Under the pieces are notes generated by a model, which searched no databases, had not been told where the DNA came from, and saw only the letters and a program-made list of their open reading frames with translations. Shown here piece after piece: positions 37,501-48,252 of a stretch of DNA of 64,000 nt. The translations under genes and the position numbers were made by a program. The first letter of the stretch is position 1. Each line of letters opens with the position of its first letter. Source of the stretch: Morella rubra (Eukaryota; Streptophyta; Magnoliopsida; Fagales; Myricaceae); the NCBI GenBank assembly GCA_003952965.2, contig CM025853.1, positions 9,458,541-9,522,540 on the forward strand, written 5' to 3'.

Positions 37501-37985
37501 CTACTCAGATGTATAAGTCCAAGGCTGATGTTCATCGAAGGAAATTGGAGTTCAAGGAAGGAGATCTGGTTATGGTCTATCTACGGAAGGAAAGGTTTCC
37601 TGTTGGTACTTATAACAAGCTGAAACAGAGGAAGTTTGGTCCTTGTCGAGTTCTAAAGAAGTTGGGTCCAAATGCTTATCGCATTGAATTACCTGCTGGA
37701 TTTTCCATAAGTCCTACGTTCAATATATGTGATCTTTATCCTTATTATGGCGATGAGGAGCAGATTGCTATGGAACCAAAGATTTCGAAGGTGCCTCTCT
37801 AACTCTCCATGCGAGTCCATTGATGTTCTGGATGTGCGTTCTATCACAACTCGGCGTGGCATTACACACAATACTTGGTTCGATGGCCTGAGAAACCAAG
37901 TTCTGAAGATGCATGGATTTCTGGTGAAGAGCTCAAGAAGTTAGATCAGTTGCTATGGGAAGATCTGAACTCAAACTCAAGGTGA
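34390..37985 (+). pseudogene. pol: CRM pol: protease, RT, RNase H, integrase, chromodomain (three frameshifts)
   Basis: Protease has IDSGSCENMVS at about 34705 and CHLLLGRPWQFD near 34910. RT (35292-36100) has [14 protein letters not shown] and YFDDILIYS. RNase H has [15 protein letters not shown] near 36175, YDKELYAI near 36290 and FSDHEAL near 36365. Integrase has zinc-finger Cys pair CLVCQK, DFVLGLP and [10 protein letters not shown], ending [13 protein letters not shown]. Its C-terminal GPF/Y-like region is near 37640. A chromodomain-like tail reads QYLVRWPEKPSSEDAWISGE to a TGA at 37983. Frameshifts near 35270, 36775 and 37165 and a stop at 37800 break it. All catalytic acidic residues are still present. 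A close relative could therefore be active. Confidence 0.92.
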
Positions 37986-37995
37986 GTCTTTTTCA

Positions 37996-38007
37996 AGAAG
38001 GGGAGAA
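37996..38007 (+). other. Polypurine tract of the CRM element
   Basis: AGAAGGGGAGAA directly before the 3' LTR; primes plus-strand DNA synthesis. Confidence 0.8.
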
Positions 38008-38613
38008 TGATGCAGGAGCATCCCTTGCACCTCTGGCATACAACACTTGTATCTCGGGCCGAGGTAACAAAGCATCTCTTGTATCTCGGGCAGATCTGCA
38101 CCTCGGCTGGAACGATTTACGAAGATTCAGTCAGCGTGTGATATATGTTGGAAAGATCTACGTTCTCTAGTTGTCAACGCACTTGACCTCATATCATTTG
38201 AAGATTCCTAGAGAAAGTTATAACATTTTTACTACTGGACGTCGGGAATGCAACAGTCAGCGAATTTCAAAGTGCATTTAATTTCTTTTGTGTTGGAATT
38301 GTCTAGACTTTATTATTCCGTTTTTTCTAGCTTGACCTTGATGTAATGAACTCTATATATGAGTGATTATCCAAAATAAGAAAGAACTTTTGATTCAAAG
38401 ATATAATTCTTGCAAGTATATCTCTTGCTTTGGAGTTGAGTGACATCCTCCTACCAATCAAGCGAGTGGCTTGGTCACGTCGAGTGGCATCCGCGATTAG
38501 TAGCGTCGAGTGGCTTCCGCTACCCCTGGTCGAGTGGCATCCCAGGACTATCCCCTTCCCTTGGCTCAATCCTTTTCGATTTTGCCAAGCCTTGCAGATC
38601 CCGGTCTGCATCA
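38008..38613 (+). repeat. 3' LTR of the CRM element
   Basis: 606 bp, collinear with the 5' LTR. Confidence 0.92.
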
Positions 38614-40155
38614 ATGTTCCTCTCTTTTGCCTTGTTTGGTTATAAATTGCATATATTTTGGTGCATTTGTGAACTTGGAAGTGTAAAGTGGGAAAAAGAA
38701 GGCTTGGGAATTGAGAGGGACACGGCAGTGGCATTTGAGGGACTTCTTGTGAGCTCAAATGGTGAAATATGGTGTAAAACATGGCATTAGCTACATGCAT
38801 GGTTTTGGTCTTTTAAATAGAAAAGGAAATGAAAGTGTAAGCCATCATTTTACATATGTGGTTGTTCTGTGATTACATTGGTTGCTCTGTGATTATATTG
38901 ATGTCTGAAAGTATATTCGTGTATGGATAGATGAGATTAAAATCAAAGGAAACCAAGAAATATAACATACAAGAACATTAGTTAGCCATTTAACAAGAAA
39001 ATGGTCACTGTTCAAAACGACCCCATGATTCCCTTTAAATTTACATGAAACTTTCCAAGATAGTATGCATAAGTAATCAGGACCTCACTGTAAAAATTTC
39101 AGCCAAAAAATGATGTAAGGAAAGGTCGAAAAATGCCCTTGGAGTCTCTAAGGGCAGTTTCGACATTTTGAATAAAATGTTAGGGTAAAAATGTCCAAAC
39201 AGGAAAATAATATATGGCTGTGTAGATCATGAAGAATAGGATGGGGAAGCCCAAATTTAGTCCAAACTGAGTAGAATTAGGGCTCAATCACAAAGCCCGT
39301 TTAGCAGCCTAATGGACTTTAGGCCTGTTAACCTAAACAAGCCCAAAACCTTTTGAAACTTTAGGGATAGGCCCAATAGGCCTTTATTTGGGGATCTAAG
39401 GAAGAATTAATATTTAGTTACACAATGCATGTTTAATTCTTCAAATTAGTTTCATAAAAGAATAAAGATTTTTAATTCTTTAATTAAGGAAAAAGGGCTC
39501 AATAATTAGAAAGCATATGAGGCAAAAATTAGTTGAGTATTTCATTAAATTCAATTGTGAATCTAATGTCGGATAATTCTATATTTATCATTCATGTATT
39601 AAGATTCCAAACACTTTATTGGTTTATATTTTCTCCAATCGCCTCATGAGACATTTTGAATGGCAACATTGCACATGCATTTGTATAACATTCGTGCATG
39701 AATCACATTCACTTCATAAGAGGAAAAATAAATGTGAGGAACCCCTAAGCCTTGAGGTGATTCCCAAAGAAAGAGTGATGGTACTGGGCATATGAGGAGA
39801 GTGCAAACCCCGACTATAGGGAGTGGGTGGGCTCCTTCTGGGTGCTACAGCGTCGTTCTAAGGGTCCTGTGTAGGTGACACAGGACAGTCCCGAGGAAAG
39901 GAGTATGCACAACCGACTCTGGGGTGAACAGAGCAGACACCGGAATACCTCAGAAACCTGATGATAAGTTGATGCATTGTATACATTCCTTATGTTATAC
40001 CATGTCTTGTATGTTGAAATTATTATTGCACTGATATTTTACGTTCTAAGACATGAACTATATTGTATGAGCATGTTTCCCCTTTCCCGACCTTATTGAG
40101 TCAGTAGGACTCACCTTGTTTTATGTATGTTTTTGCATCCTTGTTTGTGGTGCTG

Positions 40156-40431
40156 TGGATATTGAAGATGAAGCTGTTCGAGAACGAGCTGACTTTGGAC
40201 CTCGACCCGTACGTTTTAGTCCTAAAGGTCCGAACTTGGGTTACGGACGCTTATGAGGTACTGGTGGAGCATGAGCCCCACTGGTTCCTCAAGGAACAAC
40301 CTTTGTCCCCACTCCTCTGTGTAGAGGACTTCGGCTTGATCGATGTGCCACCGGAGTTCCTTAGACTCGATTACACTCCTCTGGCCCCACCGGCAGAGAG
40401 TAGCCGCGTCTCACCGAGGCCGGTATCATAG
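40156..40431 (+). pseudogene. LTR-internal small ORF, copy A (frameshifted at its end)
   Basis: Same ORF as 61605-61871. It reads MKLFENELTLDLD, then 12 extra in-frame codons (YVLVLKVRTWVT) absent from the other copy, then VEHEPHWFLKE and VEDFGLIDVPPEFLRLDYTP. A single missing C near 40413 shifts the frame after SSRVSP, so the acidic tail IIDLTSDTDEEV is lost. I do not recognise a family. The gene-like position within an LTR is discussed under findings. Confidence 0.5.
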
Positions 40432-40977
40432 ACCTCACCTCTGATACTGATGAGGAGGTTTAGTGGACCCCTAGTCTAGATCCCATTTTCTTTATTTCTA
40501 TTTTCTTTTTCGATGTATTATTCTTCAATTAAAGTGCAGGTTGTAATGGCATGGTGAGCTTTAGAAAGTTCCACTTTTGTACTTAGCCCTTTTGTAGTCC
40601 CCTGGTGGACGTATTTTGGAAAACTGTGCTTTGTAATGAAATCTGGTATTTATTATGGCGAGTATTTATTTCTTTCCTTATTTCTTATTCTTTCCTTATA
40701 TTATTAAGCTTTCGTTTATACTAAAGGTTTTATTCTATAAAACGCTTCGAAAATGCTTAATGCAAGTTAATTTACCGTCCTTTTCTAAACTGCGATTTCT
40801 CCTTGAAACGTTTTAAAATATTTAATCACAACCCTATTTTCAAATAAGACTTCCGCTCAGCTTTTCATGGTGAATCAAATAAGGTTATTTAGGGTGATTC
40901 GTGCCATAATCCCCGTCTGTGTGTATACTATCTCTATAAGTGAGCCTAGGGGGTAAATACGAGAACGGGGCGTGATA

Positions 40978-43390
40978 GAGGAATTCTATTTTATTAAGTG
41001 TTGGATGATACTAAAATAAGGGATTCCAATATCTTGATTTTATAGTTTGCCCATTTATTTCTTTAGAAGATAAATGAGGGTGTATGAGTGATGGGGTGTT
41101 GACTAAAATAGCAATGCCACCCATTCAAAATTACATATCATTTAGACGATGGTTGCACTTAACTAAATAAACACGTACACTAAAATAGTGAATATTGTGT
41201 TTATTTGGTGGTCGAAAAGGAAATCAAGAGTCACAGATATTTACATACATGGGACATGAGATGGATTCGTGACAGATAGTTTCTATTACTTTTACAAGTT
41301 GTTGCTTGGTTACTAAAAAAGATCATGTTTACAAAAGGTATAAGCTCTGATACCTACTAGTGACACAGAATATAAATGTTATATACAGGTATTTTATTTG
41401 AATGATGTGTCATAGTGGGAGGCACCATTAGTTATTCGAAAACCTGAAACTAGCAGATTTATTTATTTATATATACATGTGAATTAATTTCTATGTTTTT
41501 GCGGATTTCTTATGCGATACTAATACCCTGTGATGATTATGGACTAGGCCAAAATTTTATATTGAAAAGGGATCTTACTGAAGGTATGCTTATCATTAAA
41601 GTCAAATTTAATGTATTGTCATTAAATTGTTGGTATGTCTATTTAGGCATTATATCTCACTTTTGCAATAAGTTGCATGGGTTTAAGGAAACCGGATATT
41701 AAGTGAAAGGGGAAATTGTGCAGAATATGGAGATGACTGCAAGTGTTGTAGCGACTTCCATATAGAGTTATTTATTTGAGTTTACAAAAAGGAAAAACTT
41801 TGTTTTCGAAGACTATATTTATATGTGCTATAATATTTCTAGAAATGTGATTTCAAGTTCAATTTTTTTAAATTAAAAGTGTTTATTGCTTCTAGGCACT
41901 ATTATTGATAGTCGTATTATTTTTGAAAAGTTGTGAACTTTAAATAATATTGAGAAAGATGCTGATACCAGTTATGCAACTCTAAAAAAGAGGGATGTGA
42001 ATCCCACTTGTGTGTAGCATCTGACACTTAGTCATGGTAATCTGGATATGATCCAATGATGACTGAGAAATCCTTTTAAAGTAAAAGGAGTTAAGAGCTA
42101 CAGGATTGTTAGAGTTGGTGCATACTGATGTATGGTGATTTTAACCACATAACCAGAGGATGGTTTTTCCTATTTCATCACTTTTAGTGATGGTCATTCC
42201 ATTTACGGTTATCTGTACCTGATGAATTATGAAGTCTAATTTTTTGAAAAGTTCAAGAAATTACAGAGTAAAGTGGAAAAACCAACTGGAAGTGAGTATC
42301 AAGATACTCAGATAATTAGATAAGTTTTGAACTCATCTTGGAAATGAAAGCATCATATCTCAGTTAATTCCCTTGTTACATCATGGCACAATGATGTTGC
42401 AGAAATGTGAAACTGAACTTTATATGATATTGTTCAGTGGGAGATAAGCATAGAATTATTACCTGTATTCTTTTGGGGTTTTACCCAAAAAGGTTCACTA
42501 GTATTATTTGATAATTGTTAAGTGAACAATTGGTAATTGTCAGTAGGAATATTTATTTTAAAAAGAGAACGGCCTAAGTAGAGGCGAAAGCATGATTGTT
42601 CTTGATGAAACAGTCAGCTGAGCCAATAAAAGGGGCAGATAAGATCAATAGAAAAAGTGACATTATTGAACCTACTGATACTGAGTTAAGAGTTCAGAAC
42701 TCAGGAGCATTAGCTGGAAATCCAGTTTGATGAAATAATCAAATTGTTTGATTTTTCACAAAACATGGATGAGCCTTGTATTGACAAGAAGTCAGTGGGA
42801 GTTTAATATTGTTTCTGATTCTTTATGTTAATAATATACTACTCAATTGGAATGATGTCCGAGTGATGTCATCAGTCAAAGACTTTGGAAGTGTTCCACA
42901 TTCTTGGAACCAAGTTATTGGTAACCGAGAAAAGAAGTCTTTGGGACTATGTTGATGAATACTGGCAAGGGATGGTTTGCAGGATGCCAAGGGGGTTTTA
43001 CCCTTTAGGCATAATTTCATCTCTCCAAGTAGAGAGGGATAAGGCCAGATATTAATCAAGTAGTCAGTTTTATGAGTAGATATTGATTTAACAAAGGCCC
43101 TGAATGCTGGATAGTGGTTAAGCATATTCTCAAGTTCTTGAGAAGAACTAAGCGCTGATCTTGGTGCTTAGAGTTGAGTATTTGCAGACTGTTCAGGATG
43201 CATAAATTCAGGTATTATTGATAGTTGATCAATATTGAATTTGTGTATGTGCATGGGTAAAGGTACAAGAGTTGGAGGAGTTGTAAGCAGTTTAGAACTG
43301 ATGACTCCACGCTATAAGGCATAATACATAGAAAGGATGTACGTGGGTATGAGATACCTGTATGAATGTTTTTTAGTGCAAGTGGGAGAT
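40978..43390 (+). pseudogene. pol: Copia-like pol relic (internal region, second part)
   Basis: Weak copia landmarks survive. About 41625-41665 encodes YVYLGIISH, a remnant of the GAG-pre-integrase HLRLGH motif. About 42080-42250 encodes KGVKSYRIVRVGAY-like and TRGWFFLFH-like wording corresponding to the integrase start. About 42385-42440 retains HNDVAEM..TLYDIV where copia integrase has HNGxxERxNRTLLDMVR. Stops occur every few codons, and the same ones recur in copies 1 and 2. It therefore cannot supply enzymes and must have been mobilised by another element. No RT domain is recognisable. Confidence 0.6.
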
Positions 43391-44673
43391 TGTAAGAAAT
43401 ATGCCCTAAAAATCATTATTCTAAATAATAGTTATTTAGATGTCACATGTTTATATTTATTTATTGGGTAATATGATGTGACATAAGATGTTACATAGTT
43501 ATTATTGAGTGACATTGTAGAAAAGTCATGCCAATGATTAATGAATCAAAGGCGGGAAGTATGACTTTTCGGTTCCTTGTTCACTTGATGTTTTGTTCTA
43601 GACCAAGGTACATATTGATGTACAATAGGTCTACACTCGTTGTGCCTCTATTTAATAGGATGATGGACTTCGTCATTGAGGTTGTGACCTTAAGCAAACG
43701 AGTGGGTGTAATGTAAGAGTACATGCACTGAACGGATCAAATATGAATACCTTCTGGAAGTGATCACTGATGTTGAGAAGGTATTCAGCACAATTGGTTT
43801 ATTGTATCCTTAGACCTGAGAGGTTTATATGGATCTATTTGTTGTGTACTTGTGCTTTGACCGAGTCATTTGGTGATGATCTTTCTAGGTCAAATATTCC
43901 AGATAACGTTGGGTCTTGTACATAATAAATGGGTTTGTATAAATGCTCAATAAGGAATCCACAGTCTCTTGATGACAGTATATATTCAATATATCTGTAT
44001 AGGGTTGGACTAGAAAAAAATCCATTGGCCAATGATATTTTGTGAAAATATTTTTCGAAATTAATATATATTATATTTATTTGTGAAATTGTTTTGGAAA
44101 CAATTGATAGTCCAACGAGTTACAGATTGTGAATTAGAATTATATGAGTTAGGACTTAATCGGTGATATGATTCCGGTCCTATTGACTCATGTGGAATAT
44201 AGTATGGTGGAAGGATAAATAAACGAATAATTGTTAGCAAAAAAGGGATTTCACAAATCAATCTCAAATCTCGGGGTGAAAATATGTTGATGGACATGAT
44301 TACAATTAGTAGAAGCCTAAAAATTCGGAATAAAAGAATATAAGAGAGTTAATGGAAAAAGAGTTTTTCCATGTGATCCTACGGCCGAGATCTGAGATCC
44401 CTAACGATCCCACACACTATCACAGCTAGGGTTTTCATATATTGGGATAGCTATGAGATAGTCTACCCGTATGACTAATTGTTAGTCTGAGTTGGCCATC
44501 AGGACTCAGAAAACCCTACACAGTTGGAGCGTGGAGATGAAGGAGGCAGAACACTTAGGCTGCTATTGTGAAATTCTCAAGATTGTGAGATCGACAAGAA
44601 CCTGAAGATTATTGAAGAATTCTCGGGACTAAAAAGAGAATTGGTAAGTTAATTTTCTGCTGGCAAACTTTCA
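43391..44673 (+). repeat. 3' LTR of copia-like copy 3
   Basis: Starts TGTAAGAAATATGCCCT after AAGTGGGAGAT and ends GCAAACTTTCA. It is clearly homologous to the 5' LTR, with many small differences, so the insertion is not very recent. Confidence 0.88.
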
Positions 44674-44886
44674 TCAAGTTGTGGGATTCCCTCTTTCGTT
44701 CCCTTCCTGCCCCTATGTGAGGCGACTCAGTTATTGCAGACATATATAATATGCGTGGTCTGATGATGCAGGTCGTTTACATCAGCTAATAAAGTTAATT
44801 TGAAATAAATGGAGAAATTTTATTTTCTCCTTCCAAAAATGGAATTGACAGACTCTCCGCAGGGGAAAAAGAAAAGAAAGGTCACC

Positions 44887-45757
44887 ATGACATCCTTCAG
44901 GAAGATAGGGATTTCCTTCATAGCCGCGTTTGCAAGAACATATGAAAGCTAAGCTCTTGTTATTTCAAGTGCAGTCTGATTGGAACAATGACAGGTTGGG
45001 GACGTAGAACTGCCCTCCGCATTCCCACTTAATCCAAGCGAATTGAATAAACTACTATTAATCTGCCATTGAATTGCCATTGCAACGGTGTAGTTATCTA
45101 GGATTGGCATTCTAAAATTCTCCTTGAACCATTCTGTATCTACCAGGAATGCAGACCTCACTGATTCTCCCACCTTCCTGTCATTTATTGGCTTCACACT
45201 TAGGATCAAATCTTGACTGAGACCTGAAGGTATTGCGGTTTGGTAGTAGTTAATGCCATTGCAGTCGCTTGCATTTACAGATCCAGTTTCGTCACAGACG
45301 GACATGCACCCTCCAAATATAACTGAATCATTATAAGAAGCTGCTATTGAGGCAAAGTTGTTGCAACCCACGGCAACGAATCTGTTTTTGGTCTGGGAGA
45401 CCATGAAAGGTGGTCCTAGGAAACGGGGGACGAGGGGGTAGAGCCACCCTGAATCATTACCGAATTTGAAAATCCAATCTTTGACAAGCCCAGTGCTGCC
45501 TAACTGAATTTCCAGCAACTCGTAGAGCCCAAATCTCAAGAAAGGCTTGTGTGAGCCCCACAGGCTCAATAACATTGCAATCTATCGCGAACTATTCGTG
45601 AAGGTAGCAATGTGCGGCTCCCATTCCAAAAGGGTATGGAATGCTAACGTTCCCACAACGATCTAAGCATGAGCCTTTTGCTAATTTCGGGGCTTGTGCG
45701 AATGGTTCAAGTGTAGACAGTAGAAAAATTGATAAGGAACACCATTTGCAATGCCAT
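44887..45757 (-). pseudogene. WAK exon 1: signal peptide and GUB_WAK_bind ectodomain
   Basis: The chosen start is ATG at 45757 (MALQMVF), which begins a hydrophobic leader completed in another frame (LSIFLLSTLEPFAQA). The GUB_WAK_bind opening follows: CLDRCGNVSIPYPFGMG. After further frame changes a 208-codon stretch (44949-45575) keeps conserved pieces: FVAVGCNNFASI, GGCMSVCDETGSV, CNGINYYQTAIP and CHCSNQTALEI. The EGF-like start KRGYEGNPYLPEGCHG precedes the donor at 44886. Cysteine spacing is well preserved, so the pseudogenisation looks recent. The loss of frame is confined to a few single-base sites. Confidence 0.82.
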
Positions 45758-45820
45758 CTCTCTATCTTGCGACGATAATGAATGGAGTCATGAAGCAGAG
45801 ATGCATGCCCTAGCCTCCAG

Positions 45821-45828
45821 CTTTTATA
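45821..45828 (-). promoter_or_regulatory. Candidate TATA box of the WAK gene
   Basis: TATAAAAG on minus, 64 bp upstream of the ATG at 45757. A usual plant core-promoter distance when a short 5' UTR is allowed for. Confidence 0.5.
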
Positions 45829-45829
45829 C

Positions 45830-46782
45830 CTAGATTCCAGCGCGGGCTTGATCAAATACTTCCACGGAAGTTTCCTAGACCACAATTCTAAGAAAGACTT
45901 AAATAGTCCACTAATCCTTCGGGTATTGGGGTATTATTGCTCAATTCCAAATTGATCCTTATAGTAAGTTTTGTCCTAGAGTGGTCCTTGTGAAATTCTT
46001 CTGCTGTGGTCACTTTGTCTACTTGAGTGATAAATAGAAAAAATCTAAGTGGCTAACGGAAACACATGTGAGCAAATTGCCAATAACCACGTGTCCCCTT
46101 AATTGTCATATCACCCAACATACTTGATGAACTAGTTGATTTATGGTCAACAGGTCGGAGTAAATGTGCCTCGATCTTCGTGCAGCTCCTTCTGTAAAAT
46201 AACAAAAACAACCCCGGACACTGGGGTAAGGTACCTCCGATGCTTAAGTTAGTCTTTTGTATTGTATAGATTTCATCGTTCAATTGCTCTAGGATTACAT
46301 ACCTTTCTCTACTGTGATCTTTCCCTTTTGTAGTGTTTTCTCCACGTTCTCATATTTGTTCTTTGGCGGGCATATTTCGTTTTTTGCGGGAATCTAATCC
46401 CTGTAACGTTGTGTCCCACAATACTCACACGCCTCCTTAACAAGTACTTGCTTTGATCACGGGAACGGCAGGATTGTGGAGATACCGCACGTTATAAGTT
46501 GTTTTATAACTGCTTGTGACTCGTGTTGTGGTTCCTTCTTCTAGGCTTAATACGGTATAGGCCTAATCGTTGTTGTTCGGCTATGACACAAGTGTGATCA
46601 TATCTACCCAGCCCAAATTGGTTTGGGCTGGATCCGATTCAGTATTGGTATCATTAGAGTCCCCCCATCCTTGACTAGATTCATTATGAATTAGGTTGAG
46701 AATGTATGCTGATGCTTTCGTATACCGAGGTATATGGAAAGTGAAGTTAATGGATAACGAATTGAATCTTTATTAATGATCA
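45830..46782. other. Intergenic DNA between the WAK and F-box relics
   Basis: No gene recognised. A near-perfect palindrome, CAGCCCAAATTGGTTTGGGCTG, occurs at about 46609-46630. It is followed at about 46647 by TGGTATCATTAGAG, which resembles a retroelement LTR end with a tRNA-Met-like PBS. The rest may be a decayed LTR, but I cannot support its borders. Confidence 0.4.
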
Positions 46783-47370
46783 CATATCGGTCCAAGGAGG
46801 AATCATCCATTTGATTACATCCCCAATGGAACCAAAATATATATCACAATATTGAAATTCTTTGTTTTCATAGCAAGTGCTGCAGAAGTAGTTTCTGTAA
46901 GTGATCCACCATTCTGTGAACGGTGCTAGGATTTCGACTTCTTCTGGAATATAGCAGGATTCTTCTTTGGGACACTCCAATTTGTCGTCCAGTCTGTATC
47001 GGTGCTCATCTACACTTCCTCCTTGGTGGTGGTAGGCCAACGCAAGGAGGTATTTGGCTTTCGGGTTCGCTCCTTTCGCTAAGGTGTGAACCTCCCTTAG
47101 TCCTTCTTCAACTGTCGCAATCTAGTGCATCTTCTCACTGCCTCGGATGAAAAGTTCTTGTTGGTTTTGGCTAGCATAACACTTGTCACTGAGAATCTTC
47201 CATACTTCGGTTGGGGGATGCGGTGGTAATATATCTTTAATGTTCAGTCTTCGATATACCGCAGATACGTGAGCTGCCTGGTAGAATTGCTTCGATACTA
47301 GGCAGAGATTTTGCCATTCTCTCGGGTCATCATGGACAACCCAGCTTATTACCTCATACCATAGTTCTTA
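46783..47370 (-). pseudogene. F-box protein (At2g35280-like) relic, first copy
   Basis: Minus-strand reading from about 47370 gives an F-box core ELWYEVISWVVHDDPREWQN, then LCLVSKQFYQAAHVSAVYRR. A middle region with LPPHPPTEVWKILSDKCY is followed by one TAG after EKMH. The repeat-like part VHTLAKGANPKAKYLLALAY and a cysteine-rich C-terminus (FCSTCYENKEFQYC) end near 46783. F-box proteins recruit substrates to SCF ubiquitin ligases; this plant subfamily has Sel1-like repeats after the F-box. The start is missing (a stop precedes ELW), so I call it a pseudogene. A second copy lies at 48253-50671 in the same orientation. Confidence 0.65.
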
Positions 47371-48252
47371 AGGCAGGGCTGGAGAATGGTTTTCGCTTCG
47401 ATGATTGCATCCTCACTCTTTTTGCCTTTGTTCAGATGGTTCCCTTTTTATGCCTGCATATTTTGGCGATTATCTCTTTAAGAAAAATTGATCGGGCGTC
47501 GTCTCTTCTTCTTTTGCGTTGCACGTTTCCTTCAATTCTGTATTTTTGGCGTCCGGCGTCTTGACTACTTCCAATCGATTGATGGCACGTGACCACTTCA
47601 AGTCCCACAAACCATCGTGGGGACCAGCATGCTCTTTCTTCGCGTGTCTTGAGCAACATGTAATTGCTGCTGAAGCTGGCGTGTGTCATTCCACTCATAT
47701 AAGAGGACAGTTAAGAACAGTTTCTGTCATCATCACCCCGGTTGATTGTCACTTGGAAGAACACGTGGCCTGTGACAGCTTCCCTCCGACTATAGGAATC
47801 GACGTGCATTGGGCAATCCATTGCATTTAATCCTCGGCTCCACCCTTGACGCGTCGGCTGTTTATCGTCTGAGGATGACACGTGGCCAACATCAGTTTTC
47901 TGGCGATTTTTTTGAGTCGAGGTTCATCATTCGCCATGCTTTGAACAATCTGTTGTATTTAATGCAACAGCTTTATGACGTCTGGTGATTCAAAGATTTG
48001 CATGCCATATTTGATTTCTTTTGGACAGTCATTACCAAATATGGTTTCCGTTTTCTTCATCAAGGATTTGTAGCTCCAATTCTGTTGGTTCATTTTCGGC
48101 AAAAATGTACTTTCGATCGAGTTCTAGTCGTATAAGTTAATTTTGAATGGGATACTTTGTTTCATGCCAGACAATCCATAAAAGGAACTTTTATAAATAA
48201 AAGTTAAGTCCATTAATTACTAGAAATGAAATAAAGCATCCGAACCAGGCCA
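47371..48252. other. Upstream and intergenic DNA between the two F-box relics
   Basis: No gene supported. A GGCATAAAAAGGG stretch on minus at about 47444-47456 could be the core promoter of the first F-box relic. The ORFs on both strands at 47430-47830 overlap and have no recognisable domain. Confidence 0.45.

Larger units (their letters stand above)
32787..38613 (+). mobile_element. CRM-clade Ty3 chromovirus, complete
   Basis: 5' LTR 32787-33397, PBS TGGTATCAAAGC at 33401, gag, protease, RT, RNase H, integrase and chromodomain, polypurine tract AAGAAGGGGAGAA ending at 38007, and 3' LTR 38008-38613. Flanks ATCTT (32782-32786) and ATGTT (38614-38618) are a 5 bp duplication with one change. 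The LTR ends are TGATGCAG and CTGCATCA. The LTRs differ by only about ten substitutions and a similar number of small indels. Gag, protease, integrase and chromodomain wording fits the CRM clade, from family knowledge. Confidence 0.92.
31773..40977 (+). mobile_element. Ty3 LTR fragment nested in the copia-like element
   Basis: Outside the CRM insertion, 31773-32786 plus 38619-40977 is collinear with 59067-62384 of the solo LTR at 58544-62384. The first ~523 bp of the LTR are missing. The right end reads GGGGCGTGATA where the other copy has CGGCGTGACA. It interrupts the copia-like internal region. No internal retroelement sequence accompanies it, so it is a truncated solo LTR. No TSD can be read because of the left truncation. 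Confidence 0.78.
28919..44673 (+). mobile_element. Copia-like element copy 3, complete, inserted in the WAK intron
   Basis: 5' LTR 28919-30211 (1293 bp), PBS-like TGGTATCG at 30213, internal region 30212-31772 and 40978-43390, polypurine tract AAGTGGGAGA at about 43380-43389, and 3' LTR 43391-44673 (1283 bp). The flanks are TTAAG (28914-28918) and TCAAG (44674-44678), a 5 bp target duplication with one change. Without nested DNA it is 6550 bp. The coding region is a relic carrying the same disablements as the other copies. It interrupts the intron of the WAK gene. Confidence 0.88.
26859..45757 (-). pseudogene. Wall-associated receptor kinase gene split by a nested retroelement insertion
   Basis: Three exons on minus restore the WAK order: signal peptide plus GUB_WAK_bind plus EGF-like start (45757-44887), a calcium-binding EGF exon (28740-28572), and a transmembrane plus kinase exon (27991-26859). 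The first intron contains the 15,755 bp copia-like insertion with its target duplication. WAKs are plasma-membrane kinases that bind pectin outside the cell and signal inside. Frameshifts and stops in each exon, and changed kinase residues, mark a pseudogene. A functional long-intron gene is not supported. Confidence 0.82.

Noticed and set aside
47519..47830. 103-codon plus-strand ORF between the F-box relics
   Set aside because: No recognisable domain and it overlaps an equally open minus-strand frame; not enough support.
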